Assembly (NCBI GenBank): GCA_050084985.1
Contig: JBITNC010000001.1
Location: 170,376,001-170,440,000, forward strand
Source: Nageia nagi
Lineage: Eukaryota > Pinophyta
Direction of reading: 5' to 3'
Length of the DNA stretch: 64,000 nucleotides
The position numbers and the translations under genes were made by a program. Shown piece after piece: positions 11,038-22,799 of this stretch; position 1 is the stretch's first letter; each line of letters opens with the position of its first letter. The notes below the pieces were generated by a model. The model worked only from the letters and a program-made list of their open reading frames with translations. It had not been told where the DNA came from and did no database searches.

Positions 11038-14000
11038 AGGTATATATCCAACTCAAATCGTCCATCATCTATGAAATCTTGAAAGACATGCTTTAATTGA
11101 TGGCATTGATCAGTATCATGCCCTAGTTGATGATAAACACAATATTCATGCTCATTGTACTTTCTTGACTCAGCATGAGATTGCTTTCTCTCAAGTAACG
11201 TGATCCACTATTTATCATATAACTGTTGAAAAATTTATGATATGGGAACTAGCAATGGTGTAAATTGTATATTCTCATCATTTTGTTTTTGTTCTAAAGC
11301 ATGGGTGCTTTGGTTCCCCAAGATTGATAGGATGTGACATTAGAGATCCTCCCTTAAGTGTTGGACATAGAAGCCTAGTGTTAGAGACGAGCAAGCATTG
11401 AGGACTCCATAGAGGCTTAGGTGGAAAATGTACTAGTGTGCACATAGATCTCTTTTTCTTGTTCTCTATATTGTGACAATGACCAAAGACAAACCAATCA
11501 CTAAAGTTATAAATGAACTTGCTTATAGAGAGCTTATTTGTGAGGCATTGAATTGTTCCATGTTCCATTTTATTAATGGAAAGAGTAAAACCATGAAGAC
11601 TGAGTGTGATTTCATTCATGAATGTGAAATCTTGCAGTATGTGTGGCACATGGAAAGGCCATGAAAGATAGATCATATTGACCCACTCAGGCTTTACGTT
11701 TTCTTTCATCATATAATTGACCCTCATCTTAATAAGATATCATTCCCCTGTAGTTTTATATCCAAAGCACATATATGACATTGGGAAACATATCTTTCAG
11801 TGATCATATTCTGAATCTCAACTACCATACCAGAGAGACATCTTATTGCCATTGATTTGCATTAGAGAAAAAGATGGTCCCCCAAATATCGAGGGTGATA
11901 GGAGGAAAAGCAAAGTTTGTTCAATTGAATTTGAATAGACCCCCTTGTAAACCATTCTTTCTCAGTCTGTATCAGGGATATGTTAAACAAACAAGTAGAA
12001 ACTAAAATGTTAGACTCAACCATCTTAGGTTGTTCTAATGATTGCATCTTCCAATTTCATAACTTCACAATGATGCCCCTATCAAACATGACCTTCATAA
12101 CCCAAACATGTATTATCCTTAGGCATTTGATAATAACGGCTTGTGTTGGGTGGCCAACGTGGTAATAATGGTATGCACAACAAGCTAGAATGAGGAGTAA
12201 CTAGCATAGATAACTAGTGAGACCAAGGGGGTACGCTCTCCAATAAAATGACATGAAACCAACATGATTTGAGATGGTCCCTCGAAGAAGATGGATGGTG
12301 ATTTCCCTTTTGGCTTTGGCACAACTCCCTAGTACTGACGACCATTAATGGATTGGTTGATTTTGATTGCAACCCATAAGGATGGGTGATTTATTAGCCT
12401 TAAGTGATGTTGATGATATCCTAGCAACGATTGATAATAATGTAAACCAAGGTTCCACAAGGCATTGGGAACGAGGGAATGGGGAATTTATCTAATTTCA
12501 TTGGGAAACAAGGGAATGTGGGAACGTGTTCCCAAGTACAAAGAATGCCTCCTCCAAGGGCGGGGGGGGGAACACGTTCTTGTGGAACCCTAATGTAAAC
12601 CCATAAGATTTACACACTAAGATTAGGTCACAAGAAAGACTCATCATCAAGATTGAACTTTGCAAAAATGTGATCATGTAACCAGATGCAAGGGGTTTCA
12701 TTTAGATAAGGACATTCATTTGAAAATGATGATTTACCTTCAACTAATTCACATGTGGGTTGCTTTGCATCAGAGTTGCATTCACATGGTCAAAATTGAT
12801 AACTTCCATATCAGACAATGTTGAATATGAATGCTCAATATTCTTCTTTCTTTCATCTTGTTGTTTATGAGGCAAAAAGATGTCTAAGTTTGGTTGATGT
12901 GTTGGGTCACAGATAGGGGGAACATTAGAGATAATATCAGTCGCTTCAAACTCCCTCAATCTTAAACTAGTCGAATGGACTTGCATACGTAAATTGCTAA
13001 AAGGATCATCGACATTATGGACATATGGATAAGATGACTGAGAAGTTGTAGGTTGATATAGGATGGTTAAACATGCAATTTCTGCTCTATAAGATCATCA
13101 AATAGGATATTAGAGTTTTTAGAGGTATTTACCTCTTCTTTCAAAAAGGTATCAACTTGAACAAGAAGCGATGGATTGTCACCCAATAATTGAGACTCCT
13201 CATGATTGATAGGCAACATAAGAGATGTTGAGAGGGTAACATTGGGATTGATGATGATTTTGGTATTGTGGGTCTCCTAGCACGAATATCCAATAACATG
13301 GTTGTAGATATAACTTCATACATGACATGCGAACTTTCATACTTAATGGGTGATGAAGTAGGATCCCCAATGGATGAAGGCAATTAATATGTAGCAAGAG
13401 ATTGTTCTACTTCATATGGTGTAATCTTTGTGTCAATACCTTGAGTTCTTGTGATTTTATATAAATTTGATTTCTTGGCAAAGACACGAGAGCTTTGTTC
13501 TTTGACAATCTTTATGATTGAAGTTTGTTGGGGAGACTCTCGCATGAGAGTTAATCCATCATCATGAGTAATGCGATGAGAAGCATCTAGCCTATTAGTC
13601 GCATGTGTATCAGGTGTCATAGATTGAGAAGATTTCTCAATTTGATCCGTGTGATAAGATTTCTCACAAGATATAAGGGCTGATCGATATTCACAAGGAG
13701 ACATAGAATGCCTCGCGTACTTTGAATTACGATGACTATCATGATCATGAGTAATTTGTGGAACAATAGGACTAGGCTTACCATGATCCATGATTGCTGG
13801 TTGCGAGGTATGGTTAGATGAATCTCGGGATTTTTCATCTCGTTGTTGATAGCTCTTCGAAGATGTAGATTTTCTATAATATAGCTCTTGTTTAGAGGAA
13901 TATTCTTGATATCTCTCCTTTTGTGACTCATAATTTCTCTTATCATACTTTATATCATCTTTTTTATCATCTTGTCGCTCAAGATTAGAAGAAGAATGGT

Positions 14001-14342
14001 TTTGGTCATATCTAGAAGAAGTATGTCCATAAGACCTATAATATCATTCATGATAAGGATAACTCTCATATCTATTATCTAGTCATTCACGTAAATGAGA
14101 GTCAAGAAGATAAAATTGATGATTCTTGGGGGAAGGAGATTCATATCTTTTATGATTTTATTGATCCTGAAATTGTTCGTAGCGTGGAGTACTTTGTCTA
14201 GAAGATTGGTTATGATGTGGGAACACATAACATTCTTCATCATACTAGCAATGAGAACGGCTAGACTGTAGTAAAGTAGGACTCAACTAATGAACCCTTT
14301 GACTACAAGTTTGAACAATGTTAACCCAAGGATCAAGATCCA
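11038..14342 (-). pseudogene. Ty3/gypsy (Tat-like) gag relic
   Basis: Minus strand. The N-terminus is set at an ATG at 14342 (MDLDPWVNIVQTCSQ). A long, mostly single frame rich in Ser, Arg, Tyr, Asp and His runs to about 13140, and a matching frame continues at 12986-12744 (STLSDMEVINFDHVNATLMQ). Several stops interrupt it. Near the C-terminal end (11268-11038) is QFTPL..PIS.IFQQLYD followed by CVYHQLGHDTDQCHQLKHV..DFIDDGRFE. This matches the FTPL..CxYHxxxGHxTxxCxxLKxxxxDLI signature seen in gag of plant Tat/Ogre-type gypsy elements. I could not identify the gag core between 12450 and 11300. No protease, reverse transcriptase or integrase follows; a 37-bp array starts about 200 bases downstream. 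It is a broken, possibly non-autonomous element. Confidence 0.6.
12449..12590. mobile_element. 142-bp MITE with 11-bp target-site duplication
   Basis: The ends are inverted repeats: ggttccacaag at 12451-12461 and cttgtggaacc at 12579-12589. Immediate flanks are identical 11-mers, taatgtaaacc at 12438-12448 and 12591-12601. Inside is a second inverted pair, gggaacgtgttccc (12526-12539) against gggaacacgttc (12568-12579), and a run of G (12562-12570). There is no coding capacity. A duplication of 9-11 bases fits Mutator-like elements, so a MULE-derived MITE is the best guess. It lies inside the minus-strand gag relic and inserted after that element. Confidence 0.8.
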
Positions 14343-15300
14343 TGGTTAACAAGAATAAACAATTGTTTCAAAGGTTTAAGAGTACTTTTTTGACTACACA
14401 ACCTTTACATTAAGATTGCTAATAGGTGAATCATGTAAACAAATATGCTTGGTTGATTTGCTCAATTGGCATTTATCCCTAATGTAAACAAATTTATCCT
14501 AGCAATTTTTTATTAATACTAACCACATGAAATGCATGCTTTCAATACTAAAGGTATGCTCTTTTTTATTTTAAATCATGCCTATTATGAACCTACTTCG
14601 ATATCCAAGCTTTTGTTGATATTTTTTTGTTGTTTGTCTTCTTTTTTCATGATCAAATTTTGCTTCCCTTATGGTTTTGCTTGCAACACATGAAAATTGA
14701 CAAAGACCAGCAATATGCAATCTTAATTACAAAAATGACATAGCTTGAAAAATAAGCCAAAAATAAAATCAAGCCCAAGACATAAAACAAATAATATATG
14801 AGTAACCAATTTCAAGAAGCCAACAGTTCAAACAGTTCATAAAACGGAGCCTCAGAACTCAAGTTATGCAATTAATTATATTAATTAAAATGATTAATAC
14901 AATTAAAATTAAAATTGCAGCTTGAAAAACTAGCTTTTGTATGAAGTTCAAAGACCCAAAGTATGTCGTTCAAACACTCCTTTCGAAGGTCCTAGAATTA
15001 GGATCACAATGGAACAGACAAAATAAAAAAGGGAGGTCAAGTTTTAAAGTAATGGATGAAACTGTTCCGGAGACCTCAAATTGCCAATTTAATTGTTTTT
15101 TTCAAAAAACGACCTGGACTGGCTGACAGATTTCAAAATTGAAATTGGTAGGTTAAACACAAGATGAGGGTATCATCTAACCACTCGTTTCGACCGACAC
15201 GAAACAACGATTGTAGTGGATCTGACGGATTGAAAATCAGATGCAAAAGTTATCGCAAAAAGGACTGTCTTCTGAGGGGCTGTAAAATATGATGAAAATC
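14343..15300 (-). other. Possible 5' leader of the gag relic; otherwise empty
   Basis: Upstream of the gag start on the minus strand the sequence is AT-rich to about 14900. It then becomes more balanced (14940-15300), in the style of a retroelement leader or LTR. No primer-binding site, LTR boundary or repeat partner was found. A 61-codon plus-strand open frame at 14941-15126 shows no family signature and I do not call it a gene. Confidence 0.25.
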
Positions 15301-15599
15301 CAATCTTGCTAAGAGGTTATGATCATCCGTTGATTATGTTTTTACACGTGGCTCAACTCCTCCTGATTTGTATCCCAGCAATGTTCATCAATGGGCCAGC
15401 TCCTTCGCTCACTCATTAATCGCATTGGACTTAAAATTGACATGTACAGTAACAAAGTTTTGCAAAACAGATTTATTCATATGTATCTTTTCCAACTGTA
15501 TGACTGAACAAGATGTTCTCTCAGATTATAACAATTTGAGGTTACCAAAGACATGGTTGTCAACAACAGATATTAACACTGATTCACCAAATCTAAGGA

Positions 15600-16400
15600 A
15601 TAGCAGCAGTAGTCCATCCAGATCAATTTGTGTTTCTCAGTGTCCTCAAAGCACGCATAAAACTGGGAGATTTGCAACAGGGTTTTTGCATACATCAAAG
15701 ACTCTTTAAAAGCGGATTTCTGTAAAATATTGAAGTTGTGAGTGCCCTGGTAGACATGTACGCAAAGTCTGGAAGCATAGAGAAGGCGTGAAAATAATTT
15801 AACATAATACCTTGTGAATATGCAGCTTCATGGATTGCAATGATTGCAGGATATGCACAAAATGGATTTCCTGAAAAGGCCCTAGAGACTTTAAAGCATA
15901 TGCAATTGTTAGACGTAAGCCAAATTCTATAAACTTTGCCAGTATACTTCCAGCATGTGCCACAATGAGAGCGTTAACAGAAGGTAGGGATAGCCATAAA
16001 AGATTAGTTAAAAATGGTTTTGCATCAAATGTTGCGGTTGTGAAGGCTGTAAATACTTTAATAGCACGAGTGACTCTTATTGTATTATTCCTGGGATGAA
16101 TCATTCATTATACGTGCAACGTTGACCTTCATGGAAGTACAGGCTATCTTGAGGAAGCTCTGAACTACATTGCCAAGATGCACATAAAACCTAAACTGCG
16201 TGTGTGGGTGTGTCTTCTTGGTGCTTCTAGATCATATTTAAGCTAAAGTGGTCAGCTGAAATGATGTTCAAAGACTAAGGGCATTGATGAAAGATATAAG
16301 AATCAAGTTGACAAATGGGTACATGCTTTTCTTGTAGGAGACACATCACCAAACACGAGATCTATGAAAAATTGGACAAATTGTCGAGTGAGATGAAGCA
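15600..16400 (+). pseudogene. PPR gene relic with an internal deletion joining PPR to E domain
   Basis: Reading from about 15610: VVHPDQFVFLSVLKARIKLG, then a stop inside a PPR motif, VEVVSALVDMYAKSGSIEKA (15732-15790 region), SWIAMIAGYAQNGFPEKALE (15831-15890), FASILPACATMRALTEG (about 15938-15990) and LVKNGFASNVAVV. At about 16046-16056 the sequence jumps straight to the C-terminal part that normally reads DEGCKYFNSMSDSY, so roughly 80 codons are missing. The break lies in a short shared ggttgtgaa/gg-ttgtaaa run, which suggests a microhomology deletion. E-motif sequence follows (GYLEEALNYIAKM, IKPKLRVWVCLLGA), then the E+ start VHAFLVGD (16321-16344). Stops and frameshifts show it is dead. 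The 5' part (15368-15610) may be PPR too but is not readable. Confidence 0.8.
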
Positions 16401-17056
16401 TTAATCAATGCAAGTGTTTCCATATTGGTAATTGAAGCATAAGAGTGTTAAGTTCCTTGAAATTCATGTACACTGTTCCATTTCATGGCCTGAGTTGTTT
16501 GGATCTCAACACGTATAACTTATGATTTCTTACAATAAATCCCAGCAGCTTCTCCATCTTAGCTTAATGACTACATTTTACAATCTCATTACTGCTTTCT
16601 GGCTATATCATTCCAGTGTTAACAAAGGAAAAGGGAAAATTACAGTATGTAATGCAGCTATGTTTTTCTATAAGATTCTGGTTAAAATCCTTACTCTTGA
16701 CATCTAGTGAGATAACTCTGCTATTTTCTGTCAAACGCCAAAGACTCAGGCTATTAGACATATGGCAACTAACAAAGCAGGAGCTCAAGATCTGTGTCAC
16801 CTACTAGCATTGGTGTAATGAGAAAATTATGCAGTTACCTTTGAACAGAGGAAATGTAAAGACAAATACAGATACGGTGAGAAGATAGCACCATGCGCTT
16901 GTATTAGAGGTTCATTTACCATACTGTCCCATGATTAGAGAATGTGGAGGCTAGTTACCATACTGCACTCAAACCACATTAATAATTTGTTATTGAAACA
17001 TTGGATGAACTCCCTAATATCCAGTCCTCCCACACAGAAATGATTAATTCTGCTTG
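16263..17056 (+). repeat. Direct segmental duplication, copy B (partner 1-1390)
   Basis: Near-identical to 1-128 plus 735-1390. At 16399-16405 copy B goes directly from the E+ domain (gatgaag) into sequence matching copy A at about 729, a deletion of about 600 bases relative to A. The match stops at about 17056. Copy B shows what precedes the shared part in full, namely the PPR relic at 15600-16262, whereas copy A is cut by the window edge. Confidence 0.85.
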
Positions 17057-19080
17057 AGATCAAGTTCAATTCTGAAAAGACAGGGGGTTTCATTGCTATC
17101 TTCCTTTTGAAAGATTGAAGAGGGTTAGTCATTTCTCGAAGCTAGATAAACATGTCTATGACTTTAAGAAAAAATTTCCACACAAGACTTGTAATATTGA
17201 CATTCAAAAAGGTTTTCCCGTTTTCTATAGACACTTTTTAAGGCATTTGTGATTGTTGAGCCAAGGACTTTGCCTAACAAGTGTGACATTCATTGCAGCA
17301 AAATATGGTGTTGAGAGGTATTTCACATCATAATTTGCAACAGACTTAAGCTTTTTGATGGTGCCACTTTATTATCAAACTTGAGAGTATATGTTATTAT
17401 TTGATTTATAGGATTTTCCAGTTAATTTACAAGAAGCAAGCTGTTTTCATGCTGATTCTTTAACAAACAACTGTTGTATTGGAAATATCCTTCCTTAAAT
17501 ACTTACTTTGGATTGAACTTCTTGTGAAAGGTAAACTATGGTAAGCTGTTCTCCAATCAAAACAATTGAAACCATGTCATTGCAAGCTAGCCAACATAGG
17601 ATAATAAGAGTATAATTTCAATTATTAGGATTTGGTGTATGTTGAAATTGTTCTTTGGTAGTCTTTTTCTCATTTCTAAGCAAAGTCATACACTATCAAA
17701 TTGTTCCCTATTTCATGTATGCTTCTACCTATATTAGACTAGCCAAAGAACAGAATGCCCATAGTACTAGAGCAACAAGAATTCATGTCCAACAATACAG
17801 AGCAGGTAGAACAATTATAAATACAGTGGAAAATCATACAACCTTCTCTGTCTCATTTCTTTAACATATTTATATTGTTATAGATTTATTACATCATTGT
17901 AAAATAATAAAATCAATATTAGGTGAGTGGTTAGAACCACTCAAGTAGGTAGGAATTGTGTGAGTTGTTTGTATTTATTTGTAGGTGTATTGTGAAGTGT
18001 TAGCATGGAGCTAGAAGACAAACCGTGTTGTTTGTGCTCAACAAACTATTTTTCGTATAAATATGCATGTATAGCATAATGAATATATTGCATTATAAAT
18101 TCTTACAGATGCACTTTTCAGTTATACATTTGTTCTTCCTAGCTATTTCAAAGCCTTTTGGAAGGACGTCTGTGGGGATTATGGTTGTGTTTTCACTTTC
18201 AAAGCCTTCCTACGTCTCTTCACTAGATTACAAACCAGTCAGATGTTTATTCCAAAAAGATGATTTCCCATCCATAACTGCAACAAAAGATTTTACATTA
18301 CCTTTCCCTAAGAGGGGTGTTGTTATCACATATTGGCACTCTTGCATCTGGATCTTGAGGTCATAGTTGTGCACCATGTGTTTGAAGTTTCTTACATCAA
18401 ACATAAGCTAGATAAAGAGGTTAGGTACAATGTCTACATATTCTCAATCTAAATAGGCTATCATGTAAGCTGATGGGTGCTGAGTTGGTTAGAAGAGATT
18501 ATAAGTTAACATTTTCGTGTTCAAAACTATGACGTGGTTTTCTCTTTTGAACCATAATGAAATGACGACCAATACACAACAAAGAAGTTCTTTAATTCTC
18601 AGATGTTAATTTTTATATTAATGGAAAAATTTACTTTGAAGCATGATACCAAAAGGTTCCCAAGAAGGAAGAGATTTATTAGATAGATACACCCCATTTC
18701 ACATGAAAAATTGCCTTGTAATAGTTTGTGCAAATGCTCGAACTTCCTTTTTAAGTGTCTGAACAACTTGAAAGAATACATTCAAATCAACAATACCAAC
18801 AATAGGAATCCACTTTAACATTCAAATCAACAATACCAACAATAGGATTCCATCCTAGCAATCTTAGTATTTGACAAATAATGAAATATTATACATCTGA
18901 AGCAATTCATACGTACTAGGCAATCCCTTTCCACACAAAAACAGCTATACATCTCATACCAGTAAAAATAGTATTAAGGCCGGACATCCACCATCATCAA
19001 CATCATGTTCCCATCTATACCTGTGTTGATCAAAAAAATGGATACAGAAATATCAATTAATGACAATAACAAAGGAAAGT
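17057..19080. other. No recognisable feature
   Basis: AT-rich sequence with scattered short open frames and no family motif on either strand. The only structure seen is a tandem pair of about 30 bases (attcaaatcaacaatacc..) at about 18780 and 18818. Confidence 0.5.
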
Positions 19081-19103
19081 GAAACATATATATACAGAGA
19101 GAC

Positions 19104-19500
19104 ATGCCTCATCATACCATTATCCACACGATAGTGATGACTGATAGGGACAAGAATTTCCCTGATGCAACGAATAAGCTTCATGATAGTGAAAAATGTT
19201 GGCCGTGGCTTCTACACTCTACACAAAACTGCATTCGGCTCTCAAAACCTTCATATTTCCCTCAAATCTCCCAGATTTCATGTGGCCCAGAACAGGGTAT
19301 CCACCAAAGCCCTAAACGAATGCAAATACGCTGTGAGGAAATGTATAAATAGAGAAAATGTATATAAGCTGATTATGAAATACCAATACTTACAGCAACG
19401 GCTACAAGGGTTCGGGGAGAGCCATTGAAGATGCTCCCAAACGGTAACCTGATGTCGGTCACCTCTGCCCATCAACGGCTAGAAAAGCGAAGATCATGCC
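19104..19500 (+). pseudogene. Gene-like fragment, unrecognised
   Basis: More GC-balanced than its flanks. A plus-strand frame from 19165 starts MQRISFMIVKNVGRGF and continues through SPRFHVAQNRVSTKALNE and CKYAVRKC to a stop at 19428. The Ser/Arg/Lys-rich, acid-poor start would suit an organelle targeting sequence. The short run ALNECKYAVR recalls the KCxYAVRG start of plant alanine or glyoxylate aminotransferases, but ten residues are too few to name it. On the opposite strand gctGTAAGTATT at about 19389-19400 would make a splice donor, so the coding strand is uncertain. No continuation is found; at about 19500 the duplicated segment begins. Confidence 0.3.
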
Positions 19501-20959
19501 TAAAGACATACAACCCCATTCTCTGTTTTAGAGGGACATGTTATTTATTTTAGAAGGACATGCTGTTGTAGTATAATATCCCCTACTCAAACTACGGTAA
19601 TCATTCAAATAAGGGATATTTTTGGAATGATCTATTTTCCAATGAGATAAAATAGAGGAAGTGACTTCCCAAATCCATGGAGTCCTCCATACAGCGAAGG
19701 GGTCTTTATTGTATATTATACTGCCTTTATTTAATATTTAATTGGTTAAATAATTAGTTACTTTTTTTTTCCACAAATATATGAAAATAAGTAATTTTCA
19801 TATTAATTATAAAAAAGAAAAGTAAAATTAACATTTAACATCTTTTAAATTTATTCATGGTTTCAAGGATTTATCAAGAGTGTTTAAATATTATTAATAT
19901 TAGGAGGTGGAAATTGAACTTAGGACTTTCAATGTGGATACTTTCACACCTTACTTATCTTCAAACTCTCCTAATAAGAAGTGATAGATAATATTTGCAA
20001 GGATTCTCTTCATATTTCAAGCTTAAGGAGAGCAATGAGGAAATCCAGTAACCATTGAATTACAAATGTGATTTTTATATCATTACAATCCTAAGATACG
20101 ACATGTGAAGAATCTTGGGAGAACCTATGTAGTTTATGTTGCAATCTAATATTAGAGTACCATTTAATAATATCCTCTTTCTTTTTTTATGTTGCCCTTG
20201 TTCATAAAAAATAATAATAATAATTAAAAAATTTAAGGACATAACTTTTGAGTCTAGTTTGTAGAACGGTCGATTCCCTCAACTTCTATGTAATTATTTT
20301 CACAACTTCTTCAACAATTAAGAACCCCTGCCAAGTTATAAAAGGGAGTATATATTTCAATTTATTAATGATTATTCTACTCAAACAACCTTCAAACTTC
20401 CCAAATGATTTCAGAAAGAACTCCAAAAACTTTATCTTATTAAATGTAACTATGCAACTCTTTGCCTACCATACGATGGCATACAATTTATGCTTATGTA
20501 CATGAATGCAAAAGTCTAGGTCAAACTATTGGGTTGTTAGGTCACCTTCTAGGTCTTCATTCAATTTATTCTCTATATAGTGGTTTACTACATAATTTTT
20601 GCTACACTAGTGTATTGTATAATTTTGGTATGCTAGCATACAATATTTAAGGATAAATTACTTTAAATATCACTCAAACATAAGAATCCTCAAAATCTTC
20701 ACTCCAATGATACCTAATATATATTATCTAGTCCATTTTAGATCTCACCTCCCTAATGAGGAGGCATTTGATCTTCAAATAATTGGAGAAAATAATATTA
20801 ATATATTAAAATAATGGCCCCCTAAGTATCTCCATACCATCCCTCTCCCTATAGTTGATATACTAAAACAATCCATAAATTCCATGGTACAAATCCTCAA
20901 CAAGGTATGCATGGTAAATAGTATCCTCCATAACCTTGTACTCTCGTTTTGTTTTCTGC

Positions 20960-21516
20960 CTTCTTCTTCTTCTTGTGATGAAAAGCTTTCTTCACCTTAA
21001 ACTTCTTCACCAAATTTTGATCACATTATTTCTGAATTGGTGACTTCTTACCCTCTTGGTTCTTTACTATGTAAATGTTAGCTTTCTAGAAGCATAATCA
21101 ATCTTTTCATTTATCTCTCTTTGGTAACATGATTTCCACTTTTTCTCACATGAGACCTTACGATGAATTATCTACCATTCTTAATAAGGTGGTACTTATT
21201 CTCCTTTATATAATAAAAACCATCCTTAAAAATATATAAGGACTTCTTACTAGTATTCTAGCAACATCAAGAGCTACAACATCTATTTCGGCCTCATCAA
21301 TGAAATCAAGATTAATGTAAAACCTCATACTACATTGGTATGTGACTTGCATCTTATCTTACTATTCATCCTTGTAAATGGATAAGGATGTAAATAAGGA
21401 TGAGTCAACGATCCAAATTTTTGCATCGAGTCCTTTGAAATCACATTCACTTGAGAATCAAGATAAATAATAATAACATCAATCTTGGTATTTTTTACTT
21501 GGAATTTGATGTACAA
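20960..21516 (-). pseudogene. Gypsy-type aspartic protease relic (copy 1)
   Basis: Minus strand. An open frame reads MYIKFQVKNTKIDVII..LDSQVNVISKDSMQKFG.LTHPYLHPYPFT..NSK. This matches the retropepsin-like region of plant gypsy elements, where IDSGSQVNLIS...KLGL...HPHPYPLGW is typical. The catalytic DSG is shortened to DS by loss of the Gly codon, so it is inactive. After a frameshift the next stretch down-strand (21300-21200) reads LDFIDEAEIDVVALDVARIL, the usual continuation of the same domain. Stops follow. No reverse transcriptase is present after it. Confidence 0.6.
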
Positions 21517-22122
21517 TAGCTGAACCTTTTTCTTCTCCTAGTCACCCTCTACAAATGAGCATCTCATGGCCATATAATTGAGCCTCTCTTAAACATTCAA
21601 GTTTTTATCAATTTCCTCCTAAATATCTCTTTTCCCATACATTCATGCATTATGAAGACTTGGCACACTATTTTTATTCTCATCCTCTCCTTGAAAATTC
21701 TCTACTTTTTTCTTAAACCAATATTATATGACAAAGATAATTATGCAAATCTCTAACACACTTCAATAAAGTTGAAGGATTAAAAATCAATATTATATGA
21801 CAAAGATAATCATGCAAACCTCTAGTATACTTCAATAAAGTTTCTTGGGTTTTGTTGACACTTGATTTAAACCACCCTAGTATCTTTAATTAAGTATTTC
21901 ATTATGATGTTTTCCTTATATTAGACTACTTGAGCACTTTCTCATATAATATTGTCTATTATTATGCAAGATACGTTAGTGTCGATGCTAGCTTGTAGGC
22001 ATGCATTATGGGGGTTCTCTTGCATATATAAATATGAGCATGTTACATGGGAAAGCTATACATGGGAAAGCTAATGAATATTTTATCTCAATAGTTAGTA
22101 CCACCTATGATGTAGATATTTC

Positions 22123-22314
22123 CTAAGACCTACCACCTTTTGAGATTGGGATCTTGTTATCACTCAAATATTTTTTGCTCCATCTTTCGTAATTATATGT
22201 TGTATTAGGCTTATCACCATAGAATGCTATTAGATCTTTGACTTGCATATGAGTTTGTAACAACCCTAGTGTGGATGCTCTTCTGGGTGCAAATATGGAG
22301 GTTATCATGGACAT
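22123..22314 (-). pseudogene. Conserved minus-strand fragment upstream of the protease, unrecognised
   Basis: A 63-codon minus-strand frame contains THMQVKDLIAFYGDKPNTTY and YERWSKKYLSDNKIPISKGG. The counterpart in the second copy (37160-37330) is recognisable but interrupted. Position and polarity, about 600 bases upstream of the protease relic on the same strand, suggest part of gag or a gag-protease linker. I do not recognise a named domain. Confidence 0.3.
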
Positions 22315-22799
22315 TATCGCTAGTGGTAATGATAAGCTTTGATCTTAATTGAACTCTAAATGATGTATCTTAAGATCTCTCTTCTATCAATAAGTCCCTA
22401 TCTTCATATACATTTGGTCATCCAAATAACGTGATAGGTATTTATCTTTCTTGATCCCTTTCTCAATAGTGCATTACTCAACCTTAATATTGATATTCTA
22501 CACATCATTGCTTATTCTTTATATACTATTATGCATAAAGATATTTTTTGTATTATCATTCTATATTCTTTGTCATATTTCATATATTGGAATCCACCTT
22601 TGTTGTACTTTCATTTTTTTAAATAAGATTTAGATAGAAAGTGTTTGCCAAAGTCACATAATTTCTCACAATGTCAAATGTTTTAAACATACTTTTTCAA
22701 TAATATGCTATGAGTTCTTTTTATGTACACAATAATAAAAAATGTAGTGGTATCATATGAGCATACTAACACTTAATGCAACAATATTACACCAACAAA

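Noticed and set aside
11473-11664. 63-codon plus-strand open frame opposite the gag relic
   Set aside because: No family motif and it lies antisense to a longer minus-strand frame; likely chance.
14941-15126. 61-codon plus-strand open frame
   Set aside because: No similarity to anything I know; sits in leader-like sequence.
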